Origin: Syntrophotalea acetylenivorans
GTDB lineage: Bacteria; Desulfobacterota; Desulfuromonadia; Desulfuromonadales; Syntrophotaleaceae
Length of the DNA stretch: 64,000 nt
NCBI RefSeq assembly: GCF_001887775.1
Contig: NZ_CP015519.1
Coordinates: 620,001 to 684,000 of the forward strand
Reading direction: 5' to 3'
Shown here: positions 16,293-28,200 of the stretch, one piece after another
How positions within the stretch are numbered: the first letter of the stretch is position 1
How the letters are laid out: each line of letters opens with the position of its first letter
Made by a program: the position numbers and the translations under genes
Notes under the pieces: generated by a model
Seen by the model: the letters and a program-made list of their open reading frames with translations, nothing else
What the model was told of the DNA's origin: nothing
Database searches by the model: none

Positions 16293-18134
16293 TTAGATCG
16301 AGGTCTTGATGTCGGCTTCCACCGCAAATCGTTTGATTTTACGCGTCGTTGTTTTAGGAAATTCGTCGTCCCGCAAAGTAAAACGTTTAATGCGTTTGTA
16401 ATCTGCCAGTCGCTGCCCCGCCTGTAATACCTCCTGACGAAGCAAGGATTCGACTGCGTCTTGATTGAGAGGTCTAATACCTTCTCTGGCGGCATAAGCA
16501 TCGAGCGCATCCTGGTCCGGATAGATCTGCGCATGGACCTCTTCCGCGGTTGCATCGATTCGATGCCCATACACCATGACTTCAGCGATCAGTGGGCTTT
16601 TCAGTAGTTCGTTCTCGACCTCTTCGGGATAAACATTCTTGCCGTTGGGAGTGACAATCAGATTTTTCAAACGACCGCAAATATAAAGAAGCCCTTCCTC
16701 ATCAAGACGACCCAGGTCACCGGTATGATACCAGCCATCCTTTATCGCTTCGGCCGTCGCTTGAGGTCTGCGATAATAGCCCTGCATTACATTGTCTCCC
16801 CGCACCAAAATTTCACCGACCCCCTCTTTATTCGGTGCATTAATTCGCACCTCGACCCCGGGGATGGATCGGCCGACACTTCCTAGTTTTTTTGCGCCAG
16901 GACATTCTACCGAAATAATGGGCGATGTCTCAGTGATCCCATATCCCTGGTGAAGAGTAAAGCCAAGCTTTTCCATGCCAAGAGCAATTTCAGGATCAAG
17001 TGCAGCACCGCCGCTGATGAAGGTCGGCGAGCAGCCGAGTTTCTTTCGCACCTTGGCGGCGATCAACGGGCGGGTCAATGACATACCGAAGAGGGTGCGC
17101 GCCAGGGGTTTCTCAGAAATATTCTTCATAATGCGATTGAAAAGCAGGCGGTAGACGGCCGGAACTCCCATGAAGTAGGTCGGCTGTACCTCCACCAGGT
17201 TCTGGGCTATTTTTTTTATGGACTCTGCAATAGAAACGGTCCCGCCCAGAGACAACGGGGCTAAAGTGCCTGCGACCTGTTCGAAGACATGGTTGATAGG
17301 CAAAAATGACAGGGTGTGCATCGTATGATCTGCCCCCATCTGAGGGATAGCATTCTCGATATTCGACACGATATTGCGATGACTGAGCATGGCTCCTTTC
17401 GAACGGCCTGTTGTCCCCGAAGTGTAAAGAATGACAGCTGTATCATCGGCGTCTCGACGAACCGCTGCGGGCAATTCGTCTTTCAGTAAATCGCTGAACA
17501 GGCTTAGGTCGCATCCTTTAGGTAAAATCGCATCAGGCGTCGCGCCGGCGCGGCCAATCCACCGTTCGCCTATATCGATACCTGCCATGTCTTGAATCTC
17601 GCGGCTTAAATATTCCAGCGGCTGCAGATCCTTATCCGGTATAGAAAACTGTTTCGCTAAATGACGCCATGCGGCGACTAAGGCCTTCAATTTTTCCTGC
17701 AGGGGAGGCTGCTTGTGCTTCACTGTATCCATGTCGAACAACACAACTCCCTTCAACTCCGACAGGTCACCAGCAATATCGGCAATAATTTCGAGAGCGG
17801 AAGGTTCACAGATCAGCAATCGGGCGCCGCAATCATCAAGAACGTGGCGCATTTCTGCACTTTTGAGGTCTTTGTCAACGGGAACCACAATACCCCCGCA
17901 GCGAAGAATGCCAAGATAGCTGCTTATCCAATAAGGCGAATTGCTGCCTAACAAAGCAATTCGGTCGCCAGGAACGACGCCCCTGGCCTGCAGCCCTGCA
18001 GCGATCTGACAAACGGTGATCCATAATTGTCGATAACTGGTCTCTTGCCAATGACCACATTCTTTGTGTCGAATAGCAACTTTATCCGAAAACTTCTTGC
18101 AGCTTGCTTCAATAAATCCGTCGATAGTTTTCAC
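16293..18134 (-). CDS. Long-chain acyl-CoA synthetase (FadD/FAA1 type)
   Basis: 613-residue ANL enzyme of the long-chain type, membrane-associated, forming acyl-CoA from fatty acid, ATP and CoA. Motifs: YTSGTTGRSKGAMLSH, then HQGYGITETSPI, then GWYHTGDLG and the lysine-bearing GRLKNLIVTPNGKNVYPEE. The start is GTG at 18134, 8 nt after AAGGAG; the open frame reaches a TTG at 18194 without support. It is monocistronic and divergent from lepA. It is distinct from the shorter synthetase at the left edge. Confidence 0.9.
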   Translation of the reverse strand: MKTIDGFIEASCKKFSDKVAIRHKECGHWQETSYRQLWITVCQIAAGLQARGVVPGDRIALLGSNSPYWISSYLGILRCGGIVVPVDKDLKSAEMRHVLDDCGARLLICEPSALEIIADIAGDLSELKGVVLFDMDTVKHKQPPLQEKLKALVAAWRHLAKQFSIPDKDLQPLEYLSREIQDMAGIDIGERWIGRAGATPDAILPKGCDLSLFSDLLKDELPAAVRRDADDTAVILYTSGTTGRSKGAMLSHRNIVSNIENAIPQMGADHTMHTLSFLPINHVFEQVAGTLAPLSLGGTVSIAESIKKIAQNLVEVQPTYFMGVPAVYRLLFNRIMKNISEKPLARTLFGMSLTRPLIAAKVRKKLGCSPTFISGGAALDPEIALGMEKLGFTLHQGYGITETSPIISVECPGAKKLGSVGRSIPGVEVRINAPNKEGVGEILVRGDNVMQGYYRRPQATAEAIKDGWYHTGDLGRLDEEGLLYICGRLKNLIVTPNGKNVYPEEVENELLKSPLIAEVMVYGHRIDATAEEVHAQIYPDQDALDAYAAREGIRPLNQDAVESLLRQEVLQAGQRLADYKRIKRFTLRDDEFPKTTTRKIKRFAVEADIKTSI

Positions 18135-18331
18135 CGGCAGCACTCCTTCTTCTGTTCGCAGCAATGCGCATATCCTAGCCGTGACTTGAGGCAAGGCAAA
18201 GTAAAAAATTCTTAAAGAATGGTTTTCTGCCTGCAGTCGGCAGCAGGGCTTTTTACTTTACAAATGACAGCACCTTTTGTAGATTGAGAGGTCTTTGTGT
18301 AACACACTTTTGCTAGGAATACTAAGCCACT

Positions 18332-20134
18332 ATGGATCAAAGCCGAATTCGTAATTTCTCCATTATCGCCCATATCGACCACGGCAAATCAACCCTGGCC
18401 GACCGCCTGCTTGAAGAAACTGGAGCCCTCTCCGACAGGGAAAAGACCAACCAGTTTCTTGACAAGCTCGACCTGGAAAGGGAGCGGGGCATCACCATCA
18501 AGGCCCAGGCGGTACGACTTAAGTATCGGGCTGATGATGGTCAGGATTATATCCTCAATCTTATCGATACTCCCGGCCATGTCGACTTCAGTTATGAAGT
18601 TAGTCGTTCTTTATCCGCCTGCGAGGGGGGGCTGTTGGTTGTGGACGCCTCCCAGGGGGTCGAGGCCCAGACTCTGGCCAATGTTTATTTGGCTATTGAC
18701 CAGAACCTCGAAGTCTTTCCCGTGTTAAACAAAATAGATCTTCCCGGCTCTGAACCGGAGCGCATCAAGGAAGAGATCGAAGAGATCATTGGTTTAGACA
18801 CCTCCGACGCAGTTGAAGCCAGTGCCAAGGAAGGCATCGGCATCCACGACATCCTCGAATCGATTGTTGCCAAAGTGCCGCCACCTGAAGGCAATCCGAA
18901 TGCACCACTCAAGGCCCTGATCTTCGATTCCTGGTATGATTCGTACCAGGGTGTCATTGTGCTGGTGCGGGTAGTGGACGGCACCTTGCGTAAGGGAGAT
19001 AAAATCAAGTTCATGGCTAATAATAAAAGTCATGAAATCTTGAAGATCGGTGCTTTTTCTCCCCATCCGGTCGAGTTACCCGAACTGGCAGCAGGGGAGG
19101 TCGGTTTTCTTATTGCCGGTATCAAGGTTCTTCATGATGCCAAAGTTGGTGATACGATTACTCACTTGAATCGTCCCGCTGAAAAGGCGCTGCCGGGCTT
19201 CAAAGAAGTTAAACCGATGGTCTTTTCAGGCCTCTATCCCATCGACAGCGGCGATTATGATTCCCTTCGTGACGCGATGGAAAAGTTGCGATTGAACGAT
19301 TCGTCCTTTACCTTTGAACCGGAAAACTCCATGGCCCTCGGCTTCGGCTTCCGTTGCGGCTTTCTTGGCCTGCTGCACATGGAAATCATTCAGGAACGGC
19401 TTGAGCGCGAGTTCAATGTTGACCTGATCACCACGGCGCCGACCGTAAGTTACCAGGTGACGACGGTCAAAGGTGAGGAACTGATCGTCGACAGTGCCAA
19501 CAAATTGCCTGAAGTCCAGTTTATTCAAGAGATCCGCGAGCCGTTTATCCTTGCCTCGGTTCATGTTCCTAACGAATTTGTCGGTGCGGTATTGGCGCTT
19601 TGTACAGAAAAGCGCGGTATTCAGCGGGAAATCAAGTATCTCACCGCTAATCGTGTAATGGTTGTCTATGAGCTGCCGTTGAATGAAATCGTTCTCGATT
19701 TCTTTGATCGCCTCAAATCGATCAGTCGTGGGTACGCCTCTCTCGATTACGAATTTATCGACTATCGCCCGAGCGATCTTGTCCGGCTCAACATTCTGGT
19801 CAACGGTGAAGTCGTCGATGCGCTGTCTCTCATCGTGCATCGAGATAAGGTTCAATTCAGAGGCCGTGAACTCGTAGCCAAAATGAAAGAGTTTATTCCT
19901 CGTCAACAATTTGAGGTAGCTATTCAGGCCGCTATCGGCAACAAGGTCGTCGCCAGAGTCAACGTCAAAGCCCTGCGTAAAGACGTTACCGCCAAATGTT
20001 ATGGCGGCGACATCACCCGTAAGCGCAAACTGCTCGAAAAACAGAAAGAGGGTAAAAAGCGCATGAAGCAGGTTGGCAGTGTTGAACTTCCCCAAGAGGC
20101 CTTTTTGGCTATTCTTAAAGTGAAAGAGAAATAA
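18332..20134 (+). CDS. lepA: Elongation factor 4 (LepA)
   Basis: 600-residue translational GTPase that back-translocates stalled ribosomes or helps initiation. The G domain has AHIDHGKST (G1), the switch region [18 protein letters not shown] (G3) and NKIDLPG (G4). EF-G-like domains and the LepA-specific C-terminal domain, ending in a basic tail ([19 protein letters not shown]), follow. Length is exactly typical. lepB starts 2 nt after its stop, the widespread lepA-lepB pair. Confidence 0.98.
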   Translation: MDQSRIRNFSIIAHIDHGKSTLADRLLEETGALSDREKTNQFLDKLDLERERGITIKAQAVRLKYRADDGQDYILNLIDTPGHVDFSYEVSRSLSACEGGLLVVDASQGVEAQTLANVYLAIDQNLEVFPVLNKIDLPGSEPERIKEEIEEIIGLDTSDAVEASAKEGIGIHDILESIVAKVPPPEGNPNAPLKALIFDSWYDSYQGVIVLVRVVDGTLRKGDKIKFMANNKSHEILKIGAFSPHPVELPELAAGEVGFLIAGIKVLHDAKVGDTITHLNRPAEKALPGFKEVKPMVFSGLYPIDSGDYDSLRDAMEKLRLNDSSFTFEPENSMALGFGFRCGFLGLLHMEIIQERLEREFNVDLITTAPTVSYQVTTVKGEELIVDSANKLPEVQFIQEIREPFILASVHVPNEFVGAVLALCTEKRGIQREIKYLTANRVMVVYELPLNEIVLDFFDRLKSISRGYASLDYEFIDYRPSDLVRLNILVNGEVVDALSLIVHRDKVQFRGRELVAKMKEFIPRQQFEVAIQAAIGNKVVARVNVKALRKDVTAKCYGGDITRKRKLLEKQKEGKKRMKQVGSVELPQEAFLAILKVKEK

Positions 20135-20136
20135 GC

Positions 20137-20787
20137 ATGTCTCTTATGTCACAGGACGGTAATGGTAAGAAACCCTGGTACCGCGAATATGGTGAAGCTC
20201 TGCTTTTCGCACTGATTCTTGCCTTGATCATTCGCACCTTTTTGTTTCAGGCTTTCAAAATACCTTCCGGATCCATGGAAGATACGCTGTTAATCGGTGA
20301 CCATCTCCTGGTCAATAAATTTATCTACGGCACTCAATTGCCCTTCATGGAAGACCGTTTTCTTGCATTGCGAGATCCCGCGCGTGGAGATATTATCGTT
20401 TTTGAATTTCCGATGGATGCTGAAAAGTCCTACTTTCAGAGGCGGGACTTTATCAAACGGGTAGTCGGTATGCCCGGAGATCGAATCGAGGTGCGTAATA
20501 AGCAGGTTCTGGTCAATGGTGAACCCTACAAGTTGCCGCAAGAGATTCATAAAGAACTGGATATTATCCCGGGCAATATGCAACCAAGAGATTTCATGGG
20601 GCCGGTTGAAGTCCCCGATGGTCACTATTTTGTGATGGGTGATAACCGAGACCGGTCATTCGACAGTCGTTTTTGGGGGTTTGTTCCCGAAGGAAAGATT
20701 AAGGGATTGGCCTTTATCAAATATTGGTCCTGGAACAGGGAGAAAAATCTGCCAAGGTGGAATCGTATCGGCCGTCTTATCAATTAG
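20137..20787 (+). CDS. lepB: Signal peptidase I
   Basis: 216-residue inner-membrane serine protease that removes signal peptides from exported proteins. A single N-terminal membrane helix (LLFALILALIIRTFLFQAF) is followed by IPSGSMEDTLL with the nucleophile Ser, RRDFIKRVVGMPGD with the general-base Lys, and GDNRDRSFDSRFWG. It is shorter than the E. coli form, as is normal for this clade. It is coupled to lepA. Confidence 0.97.
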   Translation: MSLMSQDGNGKKPWYREYGEALLFALILALIIRTFLFQAFKIPSGSMEDTLLIGDHLLVNKFIYGTQLPFMEDRFLALRDPARGDIIVFEFPMDAEKSYFQRRDFIKRVVGMPGDRIEVRNKQVLVNGEPYKLPQEIHKELDIIPGNMQPRDFMGPVEVPDGHYFVMGDNRDRSFDSRFWGFVPEGKIKGLAFIKYWSWNREKNLPRWNRIGRLIN

Positions 20788-20887
20788 GAGGCAGTTTAAA
20801 TATCCATAAGGCAGCTTTAAATCCGTTTGTTTGGCCCGTATAGCCCGTCAGACTACCGGCGCCCTGAAGAAATCTCTGGTTTTGCCG

Positions 20888-20916
20888 TTGACCCCTTGGA
20901 AAGAATCTGATAAATT
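20888..20916 (+). promoter_or_regulatory. Sigma-70-like promoter of the pyr operon
   Basis: TTGACC at 20888-20893, a 17-nt spacer, TAAATT at 20911-20916. Expected start is near 20923, about 20 nt before the PyrR-binding hairpin, which fits an attenuation leader of about 165 nt. Confidence 0.6.
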
Positions 20917-20942
20917 CGGATAAATTTGGCTGAACAAAATAC

Positions 20943-20973
20943 CTTTTAAGTTGATCCGAGAGGTTAGCAAAGG
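20943..20973 (+). promoter_or_regulatory. PyrR-binding loop (anti-antiterminator) of the pyr leader
   Basis: CCTTT and AAAGG form a lower stem around TTGATCCGAGAGGTTAGC, close to the PyrR recognition loop known from Bacillus (UCCAGAGAGGCU). Its 3' arm, AGCAAAGGT, can instead pair with ACCTTTTCGCT in the 5' arm of the terminator at 21015, giving an antiterminator. When UMP-bound PyrR holds this loop, the terminator forms. The mechanism is known for this RNA class; its use here is inferred from the match and from pyrR being the next gene. Confidence 0.85.
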
Positions 20974-21014
20974 TGGCAAGGCATTGGTACAACATACAAA
21001 AGTCAGTATATTCG

Positions 21015-21052
21015 AGTACCTTTTCGCTATCCGGCGAAGGGGTACTTTTTTT
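21015..21052 (+). terminator. Attenuator terminator of the pyr leader
   Basis: AGTACCTTTTCGC, loop TATCCG (21028-21032 region), GCGAAGGGGTACT, then a T-run: a 13-bp stem with two wobbles ending about 35 nt before pyrR. It sits between the PyrR-binding loop and the first gene, as in classic PyrR-regulated leaders. Confidence 0.9.
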
Positions 21053-21086
21053 GTGTCCAATCTCTAACGAATAGGAGTATCGGCAC

Positions 21087-21623
21087 ATGGCCGTTCGGGA
21101 AACCATCATATTGGACCAGCCGGCGATAAACCGGGCTCTAACCCGCATTGCTCATGAAATACTGGAACGCAATAAGGGGACAGATGATGTAGCCCTCGTG
21201 GGGGTAGTTCGAGGCGGCGACCATCTAGCTCGGTGCTTGCAGCAGCGAATCCAGGATATTGAAGGGGTAGAGATACCTCTAGGTTCTCTAGACATCACCA
21301 TGTACCGCGATGATCTCGCGTCCCGTGGTTCGCTTCCCGTTGAAAAAACTGACCTGCTTTTTCCCCTGGAAAATAAGCGCATCGTGTTAGTCGACGATGT
21401 ACTTTTTACCGGACGTACCATTCGGGCCGCCATGGATGCTTTAATGGATATTGGCCGGCCCCGGTCCATACAGTTGGCTATTCTTGTCGATCGCGGGCAC
21501 CGGGAACTCCCGATTCGCCCCGATTATATAGGTCGCAATGTACCGACCTCGGTATCGGAAAAAATCGTTGTTCAATTCAACGATGAAAACAATCCGACCG
21601 AAGTGAGGGTAGCCAAACCGTGA
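21087..21623 (+). CDS. pyrR: Pyrimidine attenuation regulator / uracil phosphoribosyltransferase
   Basis: 178-residue PRTase-fold protein. It binds pyr leader RNA in the presence of UMP and promotes termination; many members also make UMP from uracil and PRPP. The PRPP loop [12 protein letters not shown] and the flexible-loop sequence DITMYRDDL are present. AGGAG lies 9 nt before the ATG. It is the first gene of pyrR-pyrB-pyrC-carA-carB and follows a leader with its expected binding site. Confidence 0.96.
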   Translation: MAVRETIILDQPAINRALTRIAHEILERNKGTDDVALVGVVRGGDHLARCLQQRIQDIEGVEIPLGSLDITMYRDDLASRGSLPVEKTDLLFPLENKRIVLVDDVLFTGRTIRAAMDALMDIGRPRSIQLAILVDRGHRELPIRPDYIGRNVPTSVSEKIVVQFNDENNPTEVRVAKP

Positions 21624-21734
21624 GATGGTTCGATGTTGATTGCCCAGGATTATGAAATATCGATGTCTTGTTTTTAAATCAGTGAAGCGAATCAGTTATA
21701 TAGGGCGATAAAAGGCCCGCAACAGGAGGTCCCC

Positions 21735-22676
21735 ATGTCCTTTGGACACAAACATATTCTCGGGATTGAACAGCTTTCAGCCGATGACATTACGTTAATT
21801 CTCGATACCGCTGAAAGTTTTAAGGAAGTCAGCACCCGCGAAATTAAAAAGGTACCGACTCTGCGCGGCAAAACGATTATCAATATATTCTTTGAAGCCA
21901 GCACTCGCACCAGAGCATCCTTTGAGATTGCCGGCAAACGGTTGTCCGCTGATACCATGAACATCAGTGCTTCGACCTCTGCGGTGGTTAAGGGTGAGAC
22001 CCTTGAGGATACGGCTAAAAACCTTGAGGCCATGCATCCTGATATCATCGTTATGCGCCATGGGCATTCGGGAGCCCCCCATTACCTGGCTGAGCGCTGT
22101 GGCTTTTCTGTCGTCAATGCTGGTGATGGAGCCCATGAACACCCGAGCCAGGCACTGCTCGATCTGATGACCATACGTGAAAAGAAGGGCACCATCGAGG
22201 GTTTGGTTGTAGCGATCGTCGGCGATATCGCCCATAGTCGCGTGGCCCGATCGAATATCTATGCTTTAAAGAAAATGGGGGCCACAGTTCGGCTGGCCGG
22301 TCCCGGAACCTTGCTGCCAACCGAGATTGAGCGCATGGGTGCCGAAGTCACTACGGACATGAATACGGCATTGGACGGGGCCGATGTGGTTATGATGCTG
22401 CGTATCCAGCAAGAAAGGCAGGGCAAGGCCCTGTTACCTTCGAATCGAGAGTACAGCCGCTTCTATGGTCTCAATCCGGAAAACCTGAAACTGGCTAAAG
22501 CCGATGCTCTTGTTATGCATCCAGGGCCGATGAATCGCGGTGTTGAGATATCCTCGGCCGTTGCCGACGGCGCGCAAAATGTCATCCTTGACCAGGTTGA
22601 AAATGGTGTGGCGGTTCGCATGGCCCTGCTTTATCTTGTCTCCGGCGGTGAACAATTAGCCGAACAGAGCGCCTGA
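21735..22676 (+). CDS. pyrB: Aspartate carbamoyltransferase, catalytic subunit
   Basis: 313 residues. It condenses carbamoyl phosphate and aspartate to N-carbamoyl-aspartate, the committed pyrimidine step. The carbamoyl-phosphate motif [12 protein letters not shown], the loop [10 protein letters not shown], the HPSQALLD motif and the late [10 protein letters not shown] are all present. AGGAGG is 5 nt before the ATG. No pyrI follows, so the enzyme is of the kind lacking the E. coli regulatory subunit. Cytoplasmic, with pyrC 34 nt downstream. Confidence 0.97.
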   Translation: MSFGHKHILGIEQLSADDITLILDTAESFKEVSTREIKKVPTLRGKTIINIFFEASTRTRASFEIAGKRLSADTMNISASTSAVVKGETLEDTAKNLEAMHPDIIVMRHGHSGAPHYLAERCGFSVVNAGDGAHEHPSQALLDLMTIREKKGTIEGLVVAIVGDIAHSRVARSNIYALKKMGATVRLAGPGTLLPTEIERMGAEVTTDMNTALDGADVVMMLRIQQERQGKALLPSNREYSRFYGLNPENLKLAKADALVMHPGPMNRGVEISSAVADGAQNVILDQVENGVAVRMALLYLVSGGEQLAEQSA

Positions 22677-22710
22677 TATATTTCCAACTCATCACCAACT
22701 GGGGTAGACC

Positions 22711-23991
22711 ATGAAAATTCTTATAAAGGGCGGTCGCCTGATTGACCCGGCCAACAGCATAGACGATCAGCTGGATGTGCTCATCGAAAACGGTTGTGTA
22801 GCGGCTGTTGGTACGAACCTGGACTCCGATAATGCTCAGGTGCTCGACGCGACAAATCGCCTGGTTGTTCCGGGGCTGATCGATGTCCATGTTCATCTTC
22901 GGGAACCCGGATATGAATACAAAGAAGACATTCAGTCCGGCACTCGAGCGGCGGTGGCAGGTGGATTCACTTCTGTAGCCTGTATGCCGAATACTGATCC
23001 CGTTAACGACAACAAAACCGTTACGAGCTATATCTGTCAGAAAGCCGCCGAGGTTGGGCTGGCAACGGTTTTTCCTGTAGGCGCCATCACTAAAGGCCTT
23101 AAAGGCGAATCCTTATCAGAAATGGGACAATTACGGGAAGCTGGGTGTGTCGCAGTTACCGATGATGGTCGTCCGGTAGATGACGGTGAAATTATGCGCC
23201 GGGCCATGGAATATGCGCGGTCCTTCGACCTGCCGGTCATCAGCCATGCTGAAGACCTGGCGATTGTCGGCGGCGGTGTCATGAACGACGGTTTTGTCGC
23301 TACCGAACTCGGCCTGAAGGGGATACCCTGGGTCGCCGAAGATGCCATGGTCGCACGGGATGTGATGCTCGCTGAATTTACCGGAGCTCGCCTTCATGTT
23401 GCTCATGTCTCTACCCGCGGCGCCGTCGAAATTATCCGGGCAGCACAAAAACGTGGTGTGGCCGTTACCGCTGAGGTAACACCTCATCACTTCACCCTGA
23501 CTGAAGAAGCGGTGCGGGGCTATGACACCAACGCCAAAATGAACCCTCCGTTGCGTAGCGCTGATGATGTTGCCGCAATAAGGCAAGGGCTTGCCGACGG
23601 AACAATCGGCGTTATCGCCACCGATCACGCTCCGCATCACCGCGACGAGAAAAACGTGGAGTTCAACATTGCGATGAACGGCATTGTCGGACTTGAAACG
23701 GCATTGCCCTTAACCCTGAGGTTGGTCGAAGAAGGGGTCCTGTCTTTGTCTGAGGCTATAGCGCGACTGACGTGTGGTCCCGCCCAGGCGCTCAACTTAT
23801 CTCGAGGGTCCCTCACCGTCGGGAGCATTGCCGATGTCACTGTCATTGACCCCGAATGCGCTTGGAAATTAGAGGCTGAAGAACTGTTGTCCAAGAGCAA
23901 GAACACTCCCTTTGACGGCTGGAGCTTGAAGGGCAAAGCCACCAACACTTTGGTCCGCGGGAAAATCGTTTACAATAGTGATGAAGTTTAA
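22711..23991 (+). CDS. pyrC: Dihydroorotase (class I, multifunctional type)
   Basis: 426-residue zinc amidohydrolase that cyclises carbamoyl-aspartate to dihydroorotate. The first metal site [10 protein letters not shown], the middle His residues in ISHAEDLA and LHVAHVST, and the Asp of ATDHAPHH are present. The PyrC sits in the operon right after pyrB, as is usual where the two form a complex. Length and motifs are of the long class I form. Confidence 0.96.
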   Translation: MKILIKGGRLIDPANSIDDQLDVLIENGCVAAVGTNLDSDNAQVLDATNRLVVPGLIDVHVHLREPGYEYKEDIQSGTRAAVAGGFTSVACMPNTDPVNDNKTVTSYICQKAAEVGLATVFPVGAITKGLKGESLSEMGQLREAGCVAVTDDGRPVDDGEIMRRAMEYARSFDLPVISHAEDLAIVGGGVMNDGFVATELGLKGIPWVAEDAMVARDVMLAEFTGARLHVAHVSTRGAVEIIRAAQKRGVAVTAEVTPHHFTLTEEAVRGYDTNAKMNPPLRSADDVAAIRQGLADGTIGVIATDHAPHHRDEKNVEFNIAMNGIVGLETALPLTLRLVEEGVLSLSEAIARLTCGPAQALNLSRGSLTVGSIADVTVIDPECAWKLEAEELLSKSKNTPFDGWSLKGKATNTLVRGKIVYNSDEV

Positions 23992-24080
23992 AGTCTCATA
24001 TCCACAACAAATATTTATATCTAAATCATTTTGTTAATATATCGAACAACGATGCATCAGTATCAGAGGAGTAACAATTT

Positions 24081-25205
24081 ATGAAAGCAGTTCTGGCCCT
24101 TGCTGACGGCAGGGTTTTCTACGGTAAGGCTTTCGGTGCCTGCGGTGAAACAACCGGTGAGGTTGTCTTCAATACCAGCATGACCGGCTACCAGGAGATT
24201 CTTACGGATCCTTCCTATTGTGGTGAAATCGTCACCATGACCTATCCGCAAATCGGTAATTACGGCATCAATCGTGAGGATGTTGAGTCGGGTAAACCTC
24301 ATCTGTCTGGTTTTGTGGTTAAGGAATATTGCGATTTCCCGAGCAATTGGCGTTCGGACATGACCCTTAACGACTACCTCGTTGAAAACGGTGTGGTCGG
24401 AATTCAGGGCATCGATACTCGTGCGCTGGTTCGGCACATACGGGACAAGGGTGCCCAAAACGGCATTATTTCCAGCGTTGACCTCGATCCAGAGAGTCTG
24501 ATTGCCAAAGCCCGGAAGGCTCCGTCACTCGTCGGCCAGGATCTGGTACAGAAAGTTACTTGTGACTCTCCTTACAAGTGGCAAGAAGGCATCTGGACTC
24601 TCGGCAGCGGTTATAGTCAGGCCGAAGGGGATGGCCAATTTAAAGTTGTCGCTTATGACTTCGGTATCAAGCGCAATATCTTGCGTCACCTTACTGAAGC
24701 CGGGTGCCGAGTGACGGTAGTGCCCGCCGATACTCCCGCACAAGATGTACTGGCGATGGATCCGGACGGAATTTTCCTTAGCAATGGCCCCGGAGACCCG
24801 GAACCCATTGCCTATGCCCAGGACAACATTCGTCAGCTGCTTGGCAAGAAGCCGATCTTCGGTATCTGTCTCGGTCATCAATTGTTGGCGCTGGCCCTTG
24901 GCGGCAAAACCTTCAAGCTCAAGTTCGGGCATCGCGGCGGGAATCAGCCGGTCATGCGCCATGAAAGCGGTCAAGTTGAGATCACCTCACAGAATCATGG
25001 TTTCGCAGTAGAAGCGGGAAGCATCGATGATGAGGCGGTACAGACCCATATCAACCTTAATGACAACACCATTGAGGGGCTTGAGCACAAACGATTGCCC
25101 GCCTTTTCGGTGCAGTATCACCCCGAAGCATCTCCCGGGCCTCACGATGCTCGCTACCTGTTTGAACGTTTTACCGCTTTGATGGCAAAACAACGCGGCG
25201 AATAA
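24081..25205 (+). CDS. carA: Carbamoyl-phosphate synthase, small (glutaminase) subunit
   Basis: 374 residues. It hydrolyses glutamine and passes ammonia to CarB. The N-terminal CarA-specific domain has [15 protein letters not shown]; the class I amidotransferase domain has the nucleophile Cys in [15 protein letters not shown] and the His/Glu pair in [17 protein letters not shown] precedes the ATG. The 89-nt AT-rich gap before it could hold an extra promoter, but I see no clear one. It is cotranscribed with carB. Confidence 0.97.
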   Translation: MKAVLALADGRVFYGKAFGACGETTGEVVFNTSMTGYQEILTDPSYCGEIVTMTYPQIGNYGINREDVESGKPHLSGFVVKEYCDFPSNWRSDMTLNDYLVENGVVGIQGIDTRALVRHIRDKGAQNGIISSVDLDPESLIAKARKAPSLVGQDLVQKVTCDSPYKWQEGIWTLGSGYSQAEGDGQFKVVAYDFGIKRNILRHLTEAGCRVTVVPADTPAQDVLAMDPDGIFLSNGPGDPEPIAYAQDNIRQLLGKKPIFGICLGHQLLALALGGKTFKLKFGHRGGNQPVMRHESGQVEITSQNHGFAVEAGSIDDEAVQTHINLNDNTIEGLEHKRLPAFSVQYHPEASPGPHDARYLFERFTALMAKQRGE

Positions 25206-25273
25206 CCGGGCGCCAGCCCCCAGTTAACGACCATCCGTCTCATAAGACGGTTCACACTATAGAAGGACTGAGA

Positions 25274-28200
25274 ATGCCTAAGCGTACCGATATAGAAAAA
25301 ATCCTCATCATCGGAGCCGGCCCCATTATTATCGGCCAGGCCTGCGAGTTTGACTACTCTGGGACCCAGGCCTGCAAGGCCCTCAAAGAAGAGGGTTATT
25401 CGGTGATTCTGCTCAACTCCAATCCGGCCACTATCATGACCGACCCGGATTTTGCCGACCGTACTTATATCGAACCGGTCACGCCTGAGTCTCTTGAGCG
25501 AATCATCGCAAAAGAACGCCCTGATGCCGTTTTGCCCACCCTGGGTGGCCAGACTGCTCTCAATACCGCAGTAGCGGTAGCCAAGTCGGGAGTTCTGGAA
25601 AAGTACGGTGTTGAGCTCATTGGTGCCAAACTTCCGGCTATTGAAAAAGCTGAAGACCGCACCCTCTTTAAAGCCGCCATGGAAAAGATTGGCGTGGCCG
25701 TACCCCGTTCCGGTCTGGCCCACGATTACCACGAAGCCATGGAGGTTGTTGAGCATGTCGGTTTCCCGGCCATTATCCGCCCCTCTTTCACCCTGGGCGG
25801 CACCGGAGGCGGCATCGCCTATAACCGGGAAGAATACGAAGTCATGGCCATGGCCGGGATTGACGCCTCGCCGACCGACGAAATCCTCGTTGAAGAATCA
25901 GTCATCGGCTGGAAGGAATACGAGCTTGAGGTCATGCGCGACATGGCCGACAACGTGGTGATTATCTGCTCTATTGAAAATCTAGATCCCATGGGCATCC
26001 ATACCGGCGACTCGATCACCGTGGCTCCCGCGCAGACCCTGACCGACAAGGAATATCAGATCCTGCGCGATGCATCCCTGAAGATCATTCGCGAAATCGG
26101 CGTCGATACCGGTGGCTCCAATATTCAATTCGGCATCAATCCCAAAGACGGTCGACTCGTCGTCATTGAAATGAATCCCCGAGTCTCCCGTTCCTCGGCT
26201 CTGGCATCCAAGGCTACCGGCTTTCCCATCGCCAAAATCGCCGCCAAGCTATCGGTGGGTTATACCCTCGACGAGATCCCTAATGATATTACGCAAGAAA
26301 CATTTGCCTCCTTTGAGCCGACTATCGACTATGTGGTAACCAAAATACCACGGTTCACCTTTGAAAAATTTCCTCAGGCCGACAGCACTCTCACCACCCA
26401 GATGAAATCGGTTGGGGAGGTCATGTCGATCGGCCGAACCTTTAAGGAGAGCCTGCAAAAGGCCTTGCGCTCACTGGAAATTGGTTCCTACGGATTCGAA
26501 AGTCGCATCTATGAAACACCGGCTGTCTATGGCCAGCCCCTCTCCGAAGAGGTTAAAAACCAACTCTACAGCAAGCTGCGAACTCCCAATTGTGAGATGC
26601 TCTGGTATCTGGCCGATGCTCTGCGTGCCGGTCTAAGTTGCGACGAGCTGTATAAGGAAACGGCCATTGATCCCTGGTTTTTAAATAATATTGCCCAGAT
26701 CGTGGCAATGGAAAAGGTGCTCTTCGAGCGCAAGCCAAGTTCCGTCATTGATGACCAATCCCTCGCCGATATGCTGCGGGAGGCCAAAGAATATGGCTTT
26801 TCGGACCGACGTTTAGCTGCCCTCTGGCAAATCACAGAAGGAGAGGTGCGGGCCTTACGGTACCGACTGAACGTCCGCCCCGTATACAAACGCGTTGATA
26901 CTTGTGGCGCCGAATTTGTTGCCCACACACCCTATCTCTACTCGACCTACGAAACCGAATGCGAGAGTTTGCCCACCAACAAAAAGAAGATTATGATTCT
27001 TGGTGGTGGTCCGAACCGCATCGGCCAGGGAATTGAATTCGATTATTGTTGTGTACACGGTGTTATGGCCTTGATCGAGGCCGGTTACGAGACCATTATG
27101 GTCAACTGCAACCCTGAAACGGTATCAACTGACTACGACACCTCCGATCGTCTGTATTTTGAACCATTAACCCTGGAAGATGTCCTGGAAATCGTGGATA
27201 TCGAAAAGCCCGAAGGGGTTATCGTTCAATTCGGCGGGCAAACTCCCCTTAAACTTGCCGTGGCATTGGAAGAAGCTGGCGTGCCGATCATTGGTACCAG
27301 CCCTGACGCCATCGACCGCGCCGAGGACAGGGAACGCTTCCAAGCACTACTTCATAAACTCGAACTCAAACAACCGGAAAACGGTCTGGCCCGTTCTTTT
27401 GAAGAAGCGGAACAGGTCGCTGCCCGTATCGGTTACCCGGTCGTAGTAAGACCGTCCTACGTACTCGGTGGCCGGGCCATGGAAATTGTTTACCAGGTTG
27501 AACAACTGCGTAACTATATGCTCCATGCAGTACAGGCTTCACCGGACCATCCTATCCTGGTTGACAAGTTTCTTGAACAAGCGATCGAGGTTGATGTCGA
27601 CGCCCTTTGTGATGGAACGGATGTGGTTATCGGCGGCATCATGCAGCATATTGAAGAGGCCGGCATCCACTCGGGGGACTCGGCCTGCGTCCTGCCGCCA
27701 TTTTCCCTTGATCCTGAATTGGTTGAAGAGATTCGTCGGCAGACCCGGGCTCTTGCCCTTGAGCTTAATGTTATCGGCCTGATGAATATTCAGTTTGCCG
27801 TTAAGGATGGCGTCATCTACCTGCTTGAGGTGAATCCCCGAGCCAGTCGTACGGTACCGTTTGTCTCCAAAGCGACCGGCAGACCTTGTGCTAAAATTGC
27901 TGCGCGAATTATGGCTGGCGCCACTCTTGCCGAACTTGGTGTCGAGGGGGAACTCACGCCTGAATATATGTCGGTCAAAGAAGCGGTTTTCCCCTTTGTC
28001 AAGTTCCCGGGTGTCGACACTCTCCTTGGTCCTGAAATGAAATCGACCGGTGAAGTCATGGGCATTGATGCTGATTTCGGCAAGGCCTTTGCCAAAGCCC
28101 AACTCGGTGCCGGTGTCAAACTGCCAACCTCTGGCAAAATATTTGTAAGCATCAAAGATACCGACAAGCCCTTGGTTGTCGATGCCATGCGGCAGCTTGA

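Noticed and set aside
19226-20095. 289-codon minus-strand frame inside lepA
   Set aside because: Shadow of lepA; no start signal and no recognised domain.
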